Shown: piece after piece, positions 45,924 to 56,302 of the stretch
How positions within the stretch are numbered: the first letter of the stretch is position 1
Layout of the letters: each line of letters starts with the position of its first letter
Assembly (NCBI GenBank): GCA_025558095.1
Contig: JAIVFI010000008.1
Span: 434,001 to 498,000 of the forward strand
From: Hyaloraphidium curvatum
Taxonomy: Eukaryota; Monoblepharomycota; Hyaloraphidiomycetes; Hyaloraphidiales; Hyaloraphidiaceae
DNA length: 64,000 bases
Reading direction: 5' to 3'
Notes under the pieces: model-generated
The model's input: only the letters and a program-made list of their open reading frames with translations
What the model was told of the DNA's origin: nothing
Databases searched by the model: none
Program-made: the position numbers and the translations under genes

Positions 45924-48237
45924 TCACTTCTCGGCCACTTCGGTAACCACGTCCGCAGCGACGGTCTGCGCGGGGATGGTGTCCACCTTGACTGGCGTAA
46001 CTTCGCTCTGCGCGACAGCCAAGGCGGGAGCCTCGGACGCCTTCAGGGCCTCCTGGGAGGGCATGGGCATGCCGCTTGCCAGCGTGGCCGTTCGCTGCTT
46101 CCTCTCGAGCGTGGCAACCTTGGACGCTTCCCAGGTGCTTGCCGCCGTGTTCTCGGTAGCGACAACGGGGGCGGGGCCGTAGTAGTTGGTCAAGGTGGCG
46201 GTGCGCTGCGCGGTCTTGAGCTGGTCGCCTTCCGCAGAGGGCTTGGAGCTGACGAGGTCCACATCGGGCAGTTCGACGATGAACAGGGCGAGGACGGCCG
46301 CGACGGCGAAGCAGCAGCCGGCCATGAAGAGGGCCCACGGGATGCCGACATAGTCGCCAAGCGAGGCCCTGAGGCCGGTTATGCCGAAGGTGATGATCAG
46401 CTGCGGGGTAGTAATGAACAAGTTCCTGATGGAGGTGAGGAGAGGGGGGAGAGGGAAGGGAATTGTGTGAGCAATCAGCGGGGGACGGTCGGAGACCAGC
46501 AGAGCAGACTTACATGATACCGAATTGGGTGCCGACATCCATGCCGCCGCCCTCGGCATTATAGCGACCGACGATGGCAAAGGGGAACGAGTTGATGCAG
46601 CTGATGGGAATGGACACGCCGACGGCGACAGCCCAGGCGTACCCAGGAGCGGTGATGAACTGAAAGCGGCAACCGTCAGCAAGCGTAGAGCTCACCCGTG
46701 CGACTTTGAGCTTCACCTTCGACAAAATCATTATGAGCGCCCCCACAGCCAAGCTGATGGAGTAGACAAACTTGACGCGACGCAGGTAGCCGTAGGAGAC
46801 ACCGCCAGCAAGGATCAGCGAGTAGATGATCTGGACCGCGGTGGCAACCATGCCAGTGTAGCCTGCAGCGGACGTCAGCGTCCGGCCATCGTGCGCGTGA
46901 TCGTCGGCCACCCACCGTACTGCTGGTTGCCTGCAGCCGCGTTCTCGGCACCCTGAGAGCCAGCCGGGCAGCCTTCCGTTCCGACAATGCATCCGTCGTA
47001 GACGATCAGCTGGGGATCGGACGGGGTCAGACTTGTCCGAGGCTGACGAAGCGTACAGAGATTCTCACGGCAAACCAAGTCGAACCGACCGGCCACCACG
47101 TGAATAGCGCAGCCCAGGAGAAGAACTGCACCGCACACACGGTCGCGAGCTTGCGATCCATCCTGACGATGTTCTTCATGGCATTCAGGAACGGCGCAAA
47201 GGGCCCGCTCAGCTTGTCCTCCGGATCACGCTGGTGCTGGTTCTCGTGGACCATGAACACGTGCACGCCGGTGAAGAGGATGTTGATGGCGAGCATAGCG
47301 CTGAGAAGCGGGGGCATCGAGGACGGGTTGCCGTCCCAGAGGGCAGACATGAGACCGTATCCAATCATGGCTCCGACACCTTGGAACGAAGCCGCCAGCA
47401 GCTGGATGATGCCCTGCTGCGTGTCGGGGGTCATGTCTGAGCCAATGGCTCGAAGAGGGGTTTGCTGATTGAATTGTCATCAGCGCACGATCCTGCCGAT
47501 CTCAACCCAAAGCACCCACAAGGATGTTGATCGAGAAGTCCAGCAGCACCTCTGACAAAGAAGCGTCGTTAGTGAGGAAGAGGAGACCTGTTGGGGACGG
47601 AACCGACCGGAAACGAAGCCGACAGCCAAGGCCGCGCCGCCGTACAGGTAAGAGAACATGAACACGACCGTGGTGATGATGATCGCAGCGAGGCCGCCAA
47701 GGATGTAGGGCCTGCGCCTTCCGTACTTGCTCTCGGACCGGTCGGAGAGACTGCCGATGATGGGGGCTATGGACCAACGTCAGTCTGGCACGGACACGAG
47801 GCAAGGTGCCACATACCCATGATGAAGCCCGCGATGGGTCCAAAGATCCACACCATGGAGGCCAGCGCACCAGACAGGCCATAGGCTTGCAAGACTTGCC
47901 TGCAGGCAGGGCGGACAGTGTCAGCATACTGTCACCATCCTTCCTTGGCGGGAACTGCACGAGATAATTCCGAACTCGACCTGCCAGATTGACTGGACGC
48001 CAACCCATGGGAGGGCCTGGAATGGTGCGGCCAACCCTTGTCAGCAACGGTCCTCCCTCCACGTGGTCCACCATACCAGGAGCATGAGCTGGAAGGGGTC
48101 TGGACAAGGAGGACGGGCGTGTGAGCTCCTAGCATCGTGGACACGGAGGGGGACCCACTGAGCTTGACACGGCTCCCGCCCATCGCCTCCTCGGGCTGGG
48201 CAACGCCTGCCATGATGGCAGCTTTCGCGTTGTCCAT
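45924..48237 (-). CDS. Sucrose/maltose carrier (GPH/SUT family, MFS)
   Basis: Eleven exons (minus): 48237-48159, 48099-48077, 48016-47961, 47899-47817, 47766-47608, 47551-47520, 47464-47069, 47009-46916, 46862-46696, 46659-46514, 46425-45924; 578 aa. It is a proton-coupled disaccharide carrier with 12 predicted TMs. Diagnostic for SUTs: NPFQLMLLALPWVGVQSIWQ, GLSGALASMVWIFGPIAGFI, PIIGSLSDRSESKYGRRRPY, VLLDFSINILQTPLRAIGSD, MTPDTQQGIIQLLAASFQGV, AVQFFSWAALFTWW, GYAWAVAVGVSIPISCINSF and PFAIVGRYN. The cytosolic C-tail of about 85 residues is unusual and Ala/Thr-rich. S. pombe Sut1 of this family prefers maltose. Fragment 47383-47503 was copied into a transposon at 58850. Confidence 0.9.
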
Positions 48238-48640
48238 TGCTTCGCCCTGGCAGTCGCTTCTGCGGTGTGTGAGGTGCGAAGATTTGTCGCGAATGTTCAC
48301 GGTGCCCCGAACCCCCGGAGGAGTCAGTGAGAGGTCCCCTGAGGTCCCCTGAGTGGCGCAGCCAGGGTGACCGTACCTGTCATCAACGAATCAATCCCGC
48401 CCGACCAGGGTCAGGAGGCCAAAACATTACGTGGGAAACAAAAGAATCCATCTCCAGCTGGTGTTTCGGGTGATTTCTGTCCACGTGCGGGGCTTTGGTT
48501 TGTCAGGTGTGTCCCCCTGTCCCCCAGCTCAGGGTCTCGCGGAGCCTCGCTGAGCAGTCGTTCCTGCGTACCCAGGTGCTGGCCTGTGCCTCAGCGACCC
48601 TCTGCGCGCAGGCGGGACTCTCCACTGCTGCGATACACCC
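48238..48640. promoter_or_regulatory. 403-bp divergent promoter between sugar carrier and DPE2
   Basis: The longest bidirectional promoter space here other than the CLU1/epimerase gap, between genes that plausibly share a substrate. A short direct doublet GAGGTCCCCT-GAGGTCCCCT lies at 48331-48351, and CCCCC/GGGG-type runs near 48500-48530 could be zinc-finger sites. No TATA box. Confidence 0.45.
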
Positions 48641-51600
48641 ATGCCGGACGCCGCTGTGGGGCCGCAGGGGCCGGCGCGTAGCGTCGAGTTTGTCCTCCCG
48701 TATCGCACGACCTTTGGCGAATCCGTGTGCCTCCTTCGCGCTCCTGAGCCGGTTCCCTTGACCGAGGAAGAGGCAATTTCGGGTAGTGGCGGCCTGGAGG
48801 TTCTGCGCATCTCGGCAACGGGCAATGGAGACGATCAAGGCCTTACGGTCTCGTCGTTGTCTGGATTAGTTCGCTACAAGTACGGACTGTTGAACGATCA
48901 GACTGGCAAGGTGGGGTGATGCGTAGACCTGGGCTGCCGGGTGCAGACGTCCTGATGTTCCTGCTTCCGCAGGTTGTGGCCGTCGAGTTCGGCGATCCCC
49001 GCACCGTCGATCTGGATGCCTTGTCCGCCAGCGGCGCGGTGGCCATCAAGGACTTTTGGCGCCCCATGGGCCGCGACGACAACGCACTCTACAGCTCCTT
49101 CTTTGTCGATGGATGCCTCAGACCGGACCCTTCTACCCAGACGCCCCCGAAAGCTGCCACAGCCAACTCGAGCACCAGGGCGGCGGTGTTCCGCATCCGA
49201 TGCCCGCGCATCGAAACGGGCGATCGCGTTGCGGTCTTTGGCTCGGCGGCCGAATTGGGCAGCTGGGACGCAGCCAAGGCCGTCCCGATGTTCAACCCCG
49301 ATCATCCGCTGTGGCAAACCGCGCCCGTCGCCGTTCCCGAGGGCATCGACCGGATCGAGTACAAGTACCTCGTGCAGAAAGCCGACGGTCAGGTCATCAT
49401 TGAGGATGGAAGCAACCGCGTCCTCTACCTGGCACCGCACACCACCGTGGTGACGGACGAGGGCTTCAGGTTCACGACCAACTGGAGGGGCGCCGGCGTC
49501 GCCATCCCGGTCTTCTCGCTCCGCACCAAGAACTCGTTCGGCGTCGGCGAGTTCATGGACCTCATTCCCATGGTCGATTGGGCCAAAGAGGTCGGCCTCA
49601 AGGTCGTGCAGATCCTGCCAATCAACGACACTGTGGCTACGCACCGCTGGATGGACAGCTACCCATGTATGCCGACTGGGACCGGATGCGGCTGCCGCGC
49701 CTGATGTTCCGTTGTGCAGATGCGGGCATATCTGTGTTTGCGCTGCATCCGCAGTACCTCAACCTGCACGCCATTGGCAACTTGTCGGCCTCGACAACGC
49801 AGCTCATCATCGATTCCAAGGGCAGCTCTTTGAACGAGCTGGAAGAGATCGATTACGAGGAGATGATGAAGCTGAAGAGCAGGTTCTATAAGGTGGGTGA
49901 GCCCCCCCAATCATCGGCGGTTCAACGCTAACGATGGAATGTGGAATGTGTTACGCAGCTGATCTATGATGAAACCAAATCGACATTCCTTTCGGACCCC
50001 GAGTACGTCAAGTGGTTCGCAAGCAACAAAGAATGGCTCCTTCCATGTGAATAGCGCACAATGATGCCCGGTGGGCCGCCTTGACTTACGTGTGCGCTCT
50101 GTCAGATGCGGTGTTTTCCTATCTGAGGGATCTCTACCTGACTCCTGACTTTACGAAGTGGGACAAGTACTCCAAGCCGACGATGGCCGAGATCGAAGAC
50201 CTTGCATCGCCGGAGCGCAATCACTTTGATGACGTCGCAGTTCACTTCTTCATTCAGTACCACCTGCATCGGCAACTCTTGACGGCCGTCAAGTACGCCA
50301 AGAAGAACGGTGTCTGCCTGAAGGGCGACATCCCGAGTTGGTGCAACGCGGACAATCGAGACAAGCCTAGCTAACCATTGCATCCGCAGTCGGCATCTTC
50401 AGGCATTCGGTCGACGCTTGGGTTACGCCACACCTGTTTAACATGGATATGCAGGCTGGCGCCCCGCCGGGTGAGCAAGGCCCAAGTTTGGCTTCGCTAT
50501 CCCCTGGAGCTGACGCGAGTCTTCGACAGATGATTTTGCCACTGATGGACAGAACTGGGGCTTCCCCACGTACAACTGGTGCGTCTCGCGTGTGATCGCT
50601 TTTGCATTCATGCTTACCTCTCGTGGATTCACGCAGGGATGAGATGGCGAAGGACGGATTCCTGTGGTGGCGGCGCCGTCTCTACAAGATGGCCGAGTAC
50701 TTTGATGCGTTCCGCATCGATCACATCCTCGGGTTCTTCAGGATATGGTGCGCGTTGCTCCGTGAAAGCCACTTCGTTCCGCTCACCGCACCCCCAGGCA
50801 AATCCCGACGGATTCCGTGACGGGCCTGATGGGTCGGTTTAATGTCATCTCCTCGTCCCGCTAAAGCGAACTAATCGAAACTACGCGAAAGGTTACTTCA
50901 ATCCGGCGACCCCAATCCACGTTGACGAGATCAAGGGCCGCGGAATTGCCTTCGACTACGACCGCTTCTGCACCCCTTACATCAGGGAATACGTGCTGCG
51001 TGAGCGCTTTGCCCCTGATGTTCTAGGCGACGTAAAGGCGCTCTATCTCGACTACATTGGGGGAGACGGTGATGGCGCCGTGTACAAGCTGAAGGAAGCT
51101 GTGGACACGCAGCGCAAGGCAGCCAATCTCTTGGCCACAACCGAAGACATGAGCATCGAGAAACGGAGCTACAACAACGCTATCAAGAGAGGCCTCTGGT
51201 CGTTGCACTCTGAAGTCCTGTGAGTCCGGATTTGGACCTCTATTGCGCGGCAGGCATGCTGAGGAACGCATGCAGATTCTTCCCTGTGGCAGGCTCCAAC
51301 AACACTCTCTTCCACCCTAGACACTCCCTGCACAAGAGCGCTTCGTTCCAAGGCCTCGATGATCACTCCAAGGGAGCCTTGATGGCGCTGTACAACGATT
51401 ACTGTGCGTCATTACGTCACCCATCTGGCCGTTAGAAGCTCATTGCCGATTTGCAGTCTTCAACCGTCAAGAGGTTCTGTGGAGGGAGAAGGCCATGGTG
51501 AAACTCCCTGCCATCAAGAGCGCCACTCAGATGCTCATCTGTGCTGAAGGTTTGCGTCGGGGAGCCTGTACTATGATTGCCTCAACTGATCCACGTCCTG

Positions 51601-52182
51601 TGGCAGACCTGGGCATGGTGCCGGCATGTGTACCCGGAGTTCTCCAGGAGCTTTCCATCCTCCGTCTTGCCATCCAACGCATGCCGCCAGATCCGAGCAA
51701 GACATTCTGGGATCCCATGGAGACTCCCTATCTATGCGTTGCGTCACCGTCCAGCCATGACATGAGTGGTCTCCGTGGGTGGTGGGAGGAGGACCGTGCA
51801 GTGACGGAGCGCTTCTGGCACGAGATTTTGCGCCGCTTTGATGATGTCCCGTACTACTGCGAGCCGTGGGTTGTGAGGGACATCATTGCAAGCCACCTTT
51901 GGGCACCATGCATGCTTGCCATCTTCCCCATCCAAGATCTGGTTGCTATGGATGGGCGTATCCGGAGGGAAGATCCCCGCGAGGAGCAGATCAATGTGCC
52001 AGCCAATCCCACTCATTACTGGTAAGCTAGCAACCTTACTTGGCGGAACGTAGTGATGACGGATTGATTACGCCAGGCGGTACCGGTTCCACATCAATCT
52101 TGAGGACTTGGTCAAAGACAAGGAGTTCTGCTCCATGGTTGGTGATATGGTGCTCAAGAGCGGTCGCGGACATGCCTACTAG
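48641..52182 (+). CDS. DPE2: 4-alpha-glucanotransferase DPE2 (GH77 with CBM20 modules)
   Basis: Fourteen exons: 48641-48910, 48973-49666, 49720-49892, 49959-50046, 50106-50336, 50390-50470, 50530-50578, 50637-50747, 50798-50832, 50892-51219, 51276-51403, 51457-51549, 51607-52021, 52077-52182; 933 aa (plant DPE2 about 955). It moves one glucose of cytosolic maltose to a glycan acceptor. Two N-terminal CBM20 modules: the first is degenerate, keeping VEFVLPYRTTFGESV and RYKYGLLNDQTGK; the second is good (FGSAAELGSWDAAKAVPM, IEYKYLVQKADGQ). GH77: NWRGAGVAIPVFSLRTKNSF, FHHY-type FFIQYHLHRQL, DGQNWGFPTYNWDEM, nucleophile FRIDHILGFFRIW, the DPE2-type insertion, acid/base AEDLGMVPACVPGV and PSSHDMSGLRGWWEED. 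Confidence 0.95.
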
Positions 52183-52359
52183 TCGCTGTTAGGAGAAGAG
52201 GCTGGCATTTATGTTGATAACAGAACACAACTGTTCGCCAGTAAAGGCTTTACTTACCACCCCTAACTTGGCCGCTGTTACCCCATCAGTTTGCTGCTAG
52301 TTTGAAGTTTGTCGTCGTGCATCTTTTTCATTTTCCCCGTTTTCTGTCCTTCATGGACA

Positions 52360-52930
52360 GCTGGCAATGGAGTTGAGGGCATTCTCCTTCTGCCGCCTCA
52401 CTTTGATCGTGGGCTCGAACTCCTTGATGCTAAGAGCCCAGAGCCAGCCAGGTCTCCATGTTCCACTCGCGGCCCAGTGCTTCCAGTCTGGTCTGCAGCT
52501 TCTGGCGCCGCTCTGCATTTGCTCATCAACAGTGGAACAGAAGATGTTGTTCGTCTCCAATATGCTCAGGGTCATGTTTGCACATCCTCTGCTGCACCTC
52601 TTCAAGTCCTTGGTGGTGCCTGCCTGTCTCCACCTCCAGGTCGTTGGTAGAGCAGAGCAGCTTCTGGACGTCCCTCCGGTGCTTCCCACCCGGATAGCCG
52701 GATTAGGGACCGTGCAATGTGCCCTTAGGTCATGTCACACATCCTCCAGAAGTGCAGTTTGTCATTGTTCTTGAGCTTCTGGGCATTGATCTCCTTGAAC
52801 TTGCCCTTCACAAGATTCTCCACAGTCTACTTGGCCCATGAAAAAGTGTCCTTCTCCCACATCTTCCTCCCCTCCTCTCCACCATAGTATACAAGTAGTT
52901 CCCTCAGGAAGACAGCCCAGTTCCAGCACC
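52360..52930 (-). mobile_element. LINE-type C-terminal domain remnant (copy 1)
   Basis: Minus-strand frames with stops and frameshifts give LLVYYGGEEGRKMWEKDTFS (about 52900), VKGKFKEINAQKLKNNDKL, QHLLFHC-like and TRLEALGREWNMETWL (about 52460). These line up with the better copy at 58131-58830 (LLEFYFKEGTRAWDEGKSFW; RTRELGRRWNLETVRWM). The order is that of a non-LTR retroelement C-terminus ending in an E-H-L-L-F-C zinc-knuckle-like region. Region 52183-52360 shows nothing else. Confidence 0.55.
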
Positions 52931-53121
52931 CCTTCAGTGCCTCGATCTTGAGCTCCTTGTAGAGCAGGTACAATGCAGGGTCAGCTGTTTTGATGCTCGC
53001 ATGAGGAACTTGAGAGCCGACTCATGGTCATGAACTGCAAGAGGGCACTGGCCAGTGATCGCATTCAGACAAGCCAGGGAGGTAGATTTGGGCTGATGAG
53101 TGACAGCGCGAAGGGCCATGC

Positions 53122-53676
53122 ATGTCTTTTTGTCCCGGGCTTTCCCCGACAAGGTACTCCTCCTTCGGCATCTCCACAATGAAGAAGGCCCCCAACGGCA
53201 AGGCAAAGGACGAGGATGGGATCCGGCTCGAGTTCGTCAAGTACGGGACTGCAGTACTGAAGCAAGCTGTTGTCAACCTCCTCAACGACGTGCTCAATGG
53301 CGTCAAGATGGATGACTGGGGCCAGACACTGCTGGTGATGCTGCACAAGAAGGGGCCCAAGAACGTGGCTGGCAACTACCGAGGCATCAGCATAGAGAGG
53401 ACGCTGGAGAAGGTCTTCTCCCTGGTCTGGAACGCTCGGCTAGCTCCCTGGGCTGAGTGCAACAAGCTGCTGGAAGGCTCGCAGTTCGGATTCCGTGCAC
53501 GGAGATCAACCCTTCATACAGTGTTCCTTGCCGAGGCACTCTTCTCCTTGGCCAAGGCACGCAAGGAGAAGCTGATCATTACAGCGGCCCAGCCAGGGGC
53601 AGGTCCGGGTCACCAATACTATTCTATAATGAACGGGTTCCCATATTGGCCCACCGCCTTGCCCTTCGTGTTGTAG
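53122..53676 (+). mobile_element. Non-LTR reverse transcriptase fragment, N-terminal RT blocks
   Basis: An open frame with RT blocks 1-2: TLLVMLHKKGPKNVAGNYRG, ISIERTLEKVFSLVWNARLA and EGSQFGFRARRSTLHTVFLA, followed by LAKARKEKLIIT. The frame then leaves RT sequence abruptly at about 53583, exactly where the F-x-D-F-x-K-A-F-D block should start. That next block is present 5.4 kb away at 58988. This is a broken LINE. Confidence 0.8.
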
Positions 53677-53847
53677 AGCTTGAGCTGGAGGTCAGGTTCA
53701 TCCCAGGCTGCTCCCTGATGTCGCGGAGTCAGACCATATGCAGCGTTCATGTTAGCCTGCCTGCCATGCACTGTTGAAACCTATGCATTGCTACGTTGTT
53801 GGGATGGATCATGCACTGGAGGGAATCTTGCAACGAGGGGGAGTGTT

Positions 53848-54037
53848 GGAATGGATCGCTGCTACGATTCTGTCTCAATAGGGAGTCTTTGGCGTGTGGG
53901 GATACTTGGGTACGACCGGAGGGGTCATCTAGGGACTTGTCATCACAAGGGAATGGACAACGGGTCGATGTGAAACTGTCCCTCTCCCCATCCCGTACAT
54001 CTGAGTTCAGACCCAGTTCAGACCACTGGGGCTACGT
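53848..54037 (+). repeat. Copia-type LTR fragment, copy 1, with polypurine tract
   Basis: Starts TGTTGGAATGGATCGCTGCT directly after a polypurine tract CGAGGGGGAG (53838-53847), the classic Ty1/copia 3' junction. It matches 59266-59459 over about 190 bp with roughly 90% identity by eye; similarity ends at GGGGCTAC. The element body upstream is not intact. Confidence 0.75.
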
Positions 54038-54079
54038 CTTCCCCACGCCCCATAGCCACTCCAACATGCACATGGTCCT

Positions 54080-54434
54080 TGCTCCGCCCAGTTGCTGACG
54101 TGAGCTGGTACCCCAGAAGCTTGAAGCTGTCGACCCTCTTCAGCTCCTGGCCCCTATACAGGAGCTTCACACGGTGGGGTATCCTCCTGGCCATCCACTC
54201 TGTCTTGCTGACGTTGATCTCCAGCCCATTGGCACTGGCATATGCACACAAAAGATCCAGCTGCATCTTGGCATGCAGACACCTGCTGTAACAACCCTCG
54301 TGCGACCAGCTGCGAAGGAGAACAAGCCGCACTGCAAGCCCGTGCCGTGCGACTTCCACTTCCTCGCAATAATGCGAAACCTCTACGACAAGCCCTGGGT
54401 CAAGGAGGCAATGCAAGAGTACGAGCAACTTCAA
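54080..54434 (-). mobile_element. Non-LTR reverse transcriptase thumb fragment
   Basis: The minus-strand ORF reads LDLLCAYASANGLEINVSKT, then EWMARRIPHRVKLLYRGQEL, KRVDSFKLLGYQLTS. The pattern L-x(5)-G-L-x-I-N-x-x-K-T...F-x-x-L-G is the post-catalytic thumb of LINE RTs. It lies in opposite orientation to the RT piece at 53122, so the locus was inverted or holds two insertions. Confidence 0.65.
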
Positions 54435-54540
54435 GCTGGATCCGACAAGTGCAACCGGCTCATCCAGATCATGGCAGCGGTGAACAAGGTCGCGAAGAAC
54501 AAGCTTTGTTCCCCTGGTCGCAGGCGCCCAGAGACAGGTG
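54292..54540 (+). other. Unassigned coding-like stretch
   Basis: A plus-strand frame gives PHCKPVPCDFHFLAIMRNLY, DKPWVKEAMQEYEQLQAGSD, KCNRLIQIMAAVNKVAKNKL, with a composition like real protein and no stop. No start or family identified; it is bracketed by transposon debris and may be TE-encoded or a captured host exon. Confidence 0.3.
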
Positions 54541-54569
54541 CGGATGAGGCAGGTGGCGTTCCTAGTGTT

Positions 54570-54708
54570 TGTTGTGTTATTTCCTTCTCCCTAGAGCCGC
54601 CCTCCTAGGTTATTGTCTAGCCAAGATCCACCCATCCATCCAAGTCCAACATCCAACTCCAGGACCAACTCCAACTCCTCCAAACACATCCATCCATCCC
54701 CAGCAACA
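54570..54708 (-). repeat. 3' LTR of a Ty1/copia element
   Basis: Read on the minus strand it begins TGTTGCTGGGGATGGATGGA, immediately after a polypurine tract (AATGGGGGAG at 54709-54718), and ends ...AACACAACA, so both ends carry the TGTTG/CAACA inverted pair. About 139 bp. It closes the element whose RT/RNase H lies at 55039-56259. Confidence 0.7.
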
Positions 54709-56259
54709 CTCCCCCATTTGGAGGCGAGTGGATCGAGTGGAGTCCCCCACCGCGTGCTCCTCCACGCCCCGGGATTGAGTTCCTCGGGCTGCCTAGGCCA
54801 GGCTCCCTGATGTCATCACATCGCACGTCACACCTCCCCCCAAGCCCGGGCGATCCAATCGCCGTACAAGACTCCCCCAGAGACCATACATGCAAAGAAA
54901 GTACAAGACACAATCCAGATTTACACGTAGAGAAACTCCCCCAGAAACCAAGGAACGGCTGCCCACTAGCCTCAGGCTCATCACGGGCAGAGATTCCCGG
55001 CAGGGTCCGGCTCGCAGAGAACGCTGGCCTCAGGCCCATCACGTACTGGAAGCCGAACCCGAAGCAAGATTCACCACACCAATGCGCGCACGGAAAAGTT
55101 CAAAAGGGGCCGGAGATAAAGGCTTGGTAAAGCCGTCCCCAAGGTTGTTGCCTGACACCACCCGCGCAGTCTCAATGGTTCCATTTTGCACGGTGTCGCG
55201 AACGAGGTGGTACTTGATATCGATGTGCTTCGTTCGCTCATGGAACTTAGGATCACGAGCGAGCTGTTCAGCAGACTTGTTGTCCTCGAAAAGTCGCGTA
55301 GGTGTCGTCCGCGCAAAGCCGAGTTCCTGCAGGATGGAGCGCAGCCAGAGAATGTTGCGAACTGCATGCGCCATAGCAACATACTCGGCTTCCGTAGTAG
55401 ACTGTGCAACGATGGATTGCCGTTTGGTCAGCCAGGCAATGCTGGAGGCACCCATGAGGATGACAAGACCGGTTGTCGACTTGCGGGTCATCACACAGCC
55501 AGCAAAATCGGCATCCGCATATGCGCAGAGATCCAAGCGATCACCAGACGCAGGACGACGACCAAGAACAAGTCCATAGGTGCGGGTGCGGCGCAGGTAG
55601 CGCAAAACATCGCGAAGCGCCTTGATGTGAAGAGGCCCAAAGCTGTTGGCAAAGCGAGAAAGAAAGATAACCGCAAAAGCAATGTCTGGTCGCGTTGTGA
55701 TGGCAATCCAAAGTAGAGAGCCAATCAGGCCCTTGTAGTTGAAACTTTTGACGTCGTCTTGGATCTTCGTTGGCAGGCTGTCAAACACCGCGGGGTCGAA
55801 TGGGCGCAGCCCCTGGAGGGCATCCGGTCGCATTGGCGTGAGAGCAGACTTTGTCTCCTTGCTGGGAACATCACGCGTGAATGCAAATTCGCGGAGGACG
55901 CGGTCGATGTACGCCGTCTGCGACAACGAGATTGTACCGGTGCCGGTGTCGCGACGGATGTGCACGCCCAAGCAGTAAGTGACAGCCCCCAGCGAGTTGA
56001 TGTTGAAATGCTGCTTGAGGCTGGCAAACAACTCATCGATCTCCAGTTGTGAGGTGGCAGCAACCAGCAAGTCGTCCACGTAGACAAAGACGATCATAAT
56101 GCGGCCGGCCGCGAAGCGCACGTAGGCAAGGAAGCTTTGTGATTGTACCTGGGGACAACAATGGCGTGGCAAAGAAGCTGCCCCATGCATTGGAAGACCT
56201 TGCCGGGGAAATTGTCGTTGTTCTTCTGGGAAGTGGTAAAGCCCGTGATGATCCATCAT
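54709..56259 (-). mobile_element. 5'-truncated Ty1/copia element (RT and RNase H)
   Basis: The minus ORF 56259-55039 carries the copia RT core IMIVFVYVDDLLVAATSQLE (YVDD), NINSLGAVTYCLGVHIRRDT, TAYIDRVLREFAF, GLIGSLLWIAITTRPDIAFA, and RNase H ADADFAGCVMTRKSTTGLVI, STTEAEYVAMAHAVRNILWL, FEDNKSAEQLARDPKFHERT, KHIDIKYHLVRD. Sequence upstream of the YVDD block degrades within about 100 codons; gag, protease and integrase are missing. It runs to the polypurine tract and 3' LTR. The 406-codon frame is still open, so the insertion is fairly recent. Confidence 0.9.
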
Positions 56260-56302
56260 TTGTACGCACCATGCGCATCAGGAAGCACAAAGTGCTCGCA
56301 TT

